Shown piece after piece: positions 63,869-64,000 of a stretch of 64,000 nt of DNA. This DNA comes from JAYWGN01 sp043778255 (GTDB lineage Bacteria > Bacteroidota > Bacteroidia > Chitinophagales > Chitinophagaceae). A program made the translations under genes and the position numbers. The notes under the pieces are model-generated. The model made no database searches. It worked only from the letters and a program-made list of their open reading frames with translations, and was not told the origin of the DNA. The stretch lies in the NCBI GenBank assembly GCA_043778255.1, contig JAYWGN010000057.1, positions 62,001 to 126,000 on the forward strand, written 5' to 3'. Positions within the stretch are counted from its first letter, which is position 1. Each line of letters starts with the position of its first letter.

Positions 63869-64000
63869 AAAAAACATAATTAAGGCATATAAAATTTTAC
63901 CAAACAATTATTTACCCACCAATTTCAGCTATCAAACCAATTAGTTTTTCTTTATTGTCCTTATGGCTATAGCATAACAAAACTATCCAACACATTTTTT

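Noticed and set aside
63912..64000. Possible C-terminal end of a minus-strand gene (ending LIGLIAEIGG)
   Set aside because: Only about 29 codons are visible and no family pattern appears; cannot be told from chance at this length.

Overview
The window looks like a chromosome segment of a low-GC Bacteroidota bacterium, most like the Chitinophagales. This is inferred from several things: a TonB-dependent receptor with an N-terminal carboxypeptidase-regulatory-like domain, FadL-type outer-membrane protein, KdtA, short archaeal-type ProRS, Bacteroidota -7 boxes (TAnnTTTG), and AT-rich leaders with almost no Shine-Dalgarno sequences. No rRNA or tRNA gene was seen. Most of the window is dense housekeeping sequence.

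Layout. 1-4.2 kb: 5' part of hppD, then purK-purE and an M14 peptidase. 4.3-16 kb (mostly minus): M1 aminopeptidase, class A PBP, RDD and small membrane proteins, accC, a four-helix-bundle gene, accB, a decayed lipoprotein locus, and the E2 subunit of a 2-oxoacid dehydrogenase. 16-16.4 kb: about ten copies of a 46-bp repeat. 16.4-24 kb: gpmI, an FKBP, prfB with its +1 frameshift site, a nucleotidyltransferase, a VOC protein, scpB, a second four-helix-bundle gene, atpG. 24-40.9 kb: thioesterase, TatD, EI24-recJ-kdtA, tdk-ccmB, acs, patatin, mazG and a very large NtrY-like kinase. 40.9-49.5 kb: a broken PIN toxin with an antitoxin-like gene, an Ldh2-family dehydrogenase, hscA, a LURP-one protein, a TonB receptor, and a VOC gene split by a cassette. 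49.5-61.2 kb: FadL-like protein, lipoprotein, proS, yceD-rpmF-plsX, a PQQ-like repeat protein and an M16 peptidase. 61.2-64 kb: an orphan Rhs tip with a lipase toxin, an ankyrin lipoprotein as likely immunity protein, another accessory gene, and two repeat arrays.

Most unusual structure. Two S23/IVP-type four-helix-bundle genes (12263-12628 and 22264-22635) each sit between two codirectional housekeeping genes. Each is flanked on both sides by short tandem repeats. At each locus the two flanking arrays are reverse complements of each other, but the unit differs between loci (8 bp, AAATTATC-type; 9 bp, GTCAAAT-type). In both, one array begins a few bases after the stop codon of the upstream gene (accB, atpG). 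The architecture, an ORF between complementary ends, recalls the intervening sequences of 23S rRNA that encode this protein family, but here it lies between protein genes. Other 8-bp arrays without a visible gene lie at 42.9 and 63.8 kb.

Second, an insert of about 790 bp (48618-49409), carrying one unknown gene and a long imperfect inverted repeat, splits a VOC-family gene. The missing 20 codons of that gene resume in the correct frame on the far side.
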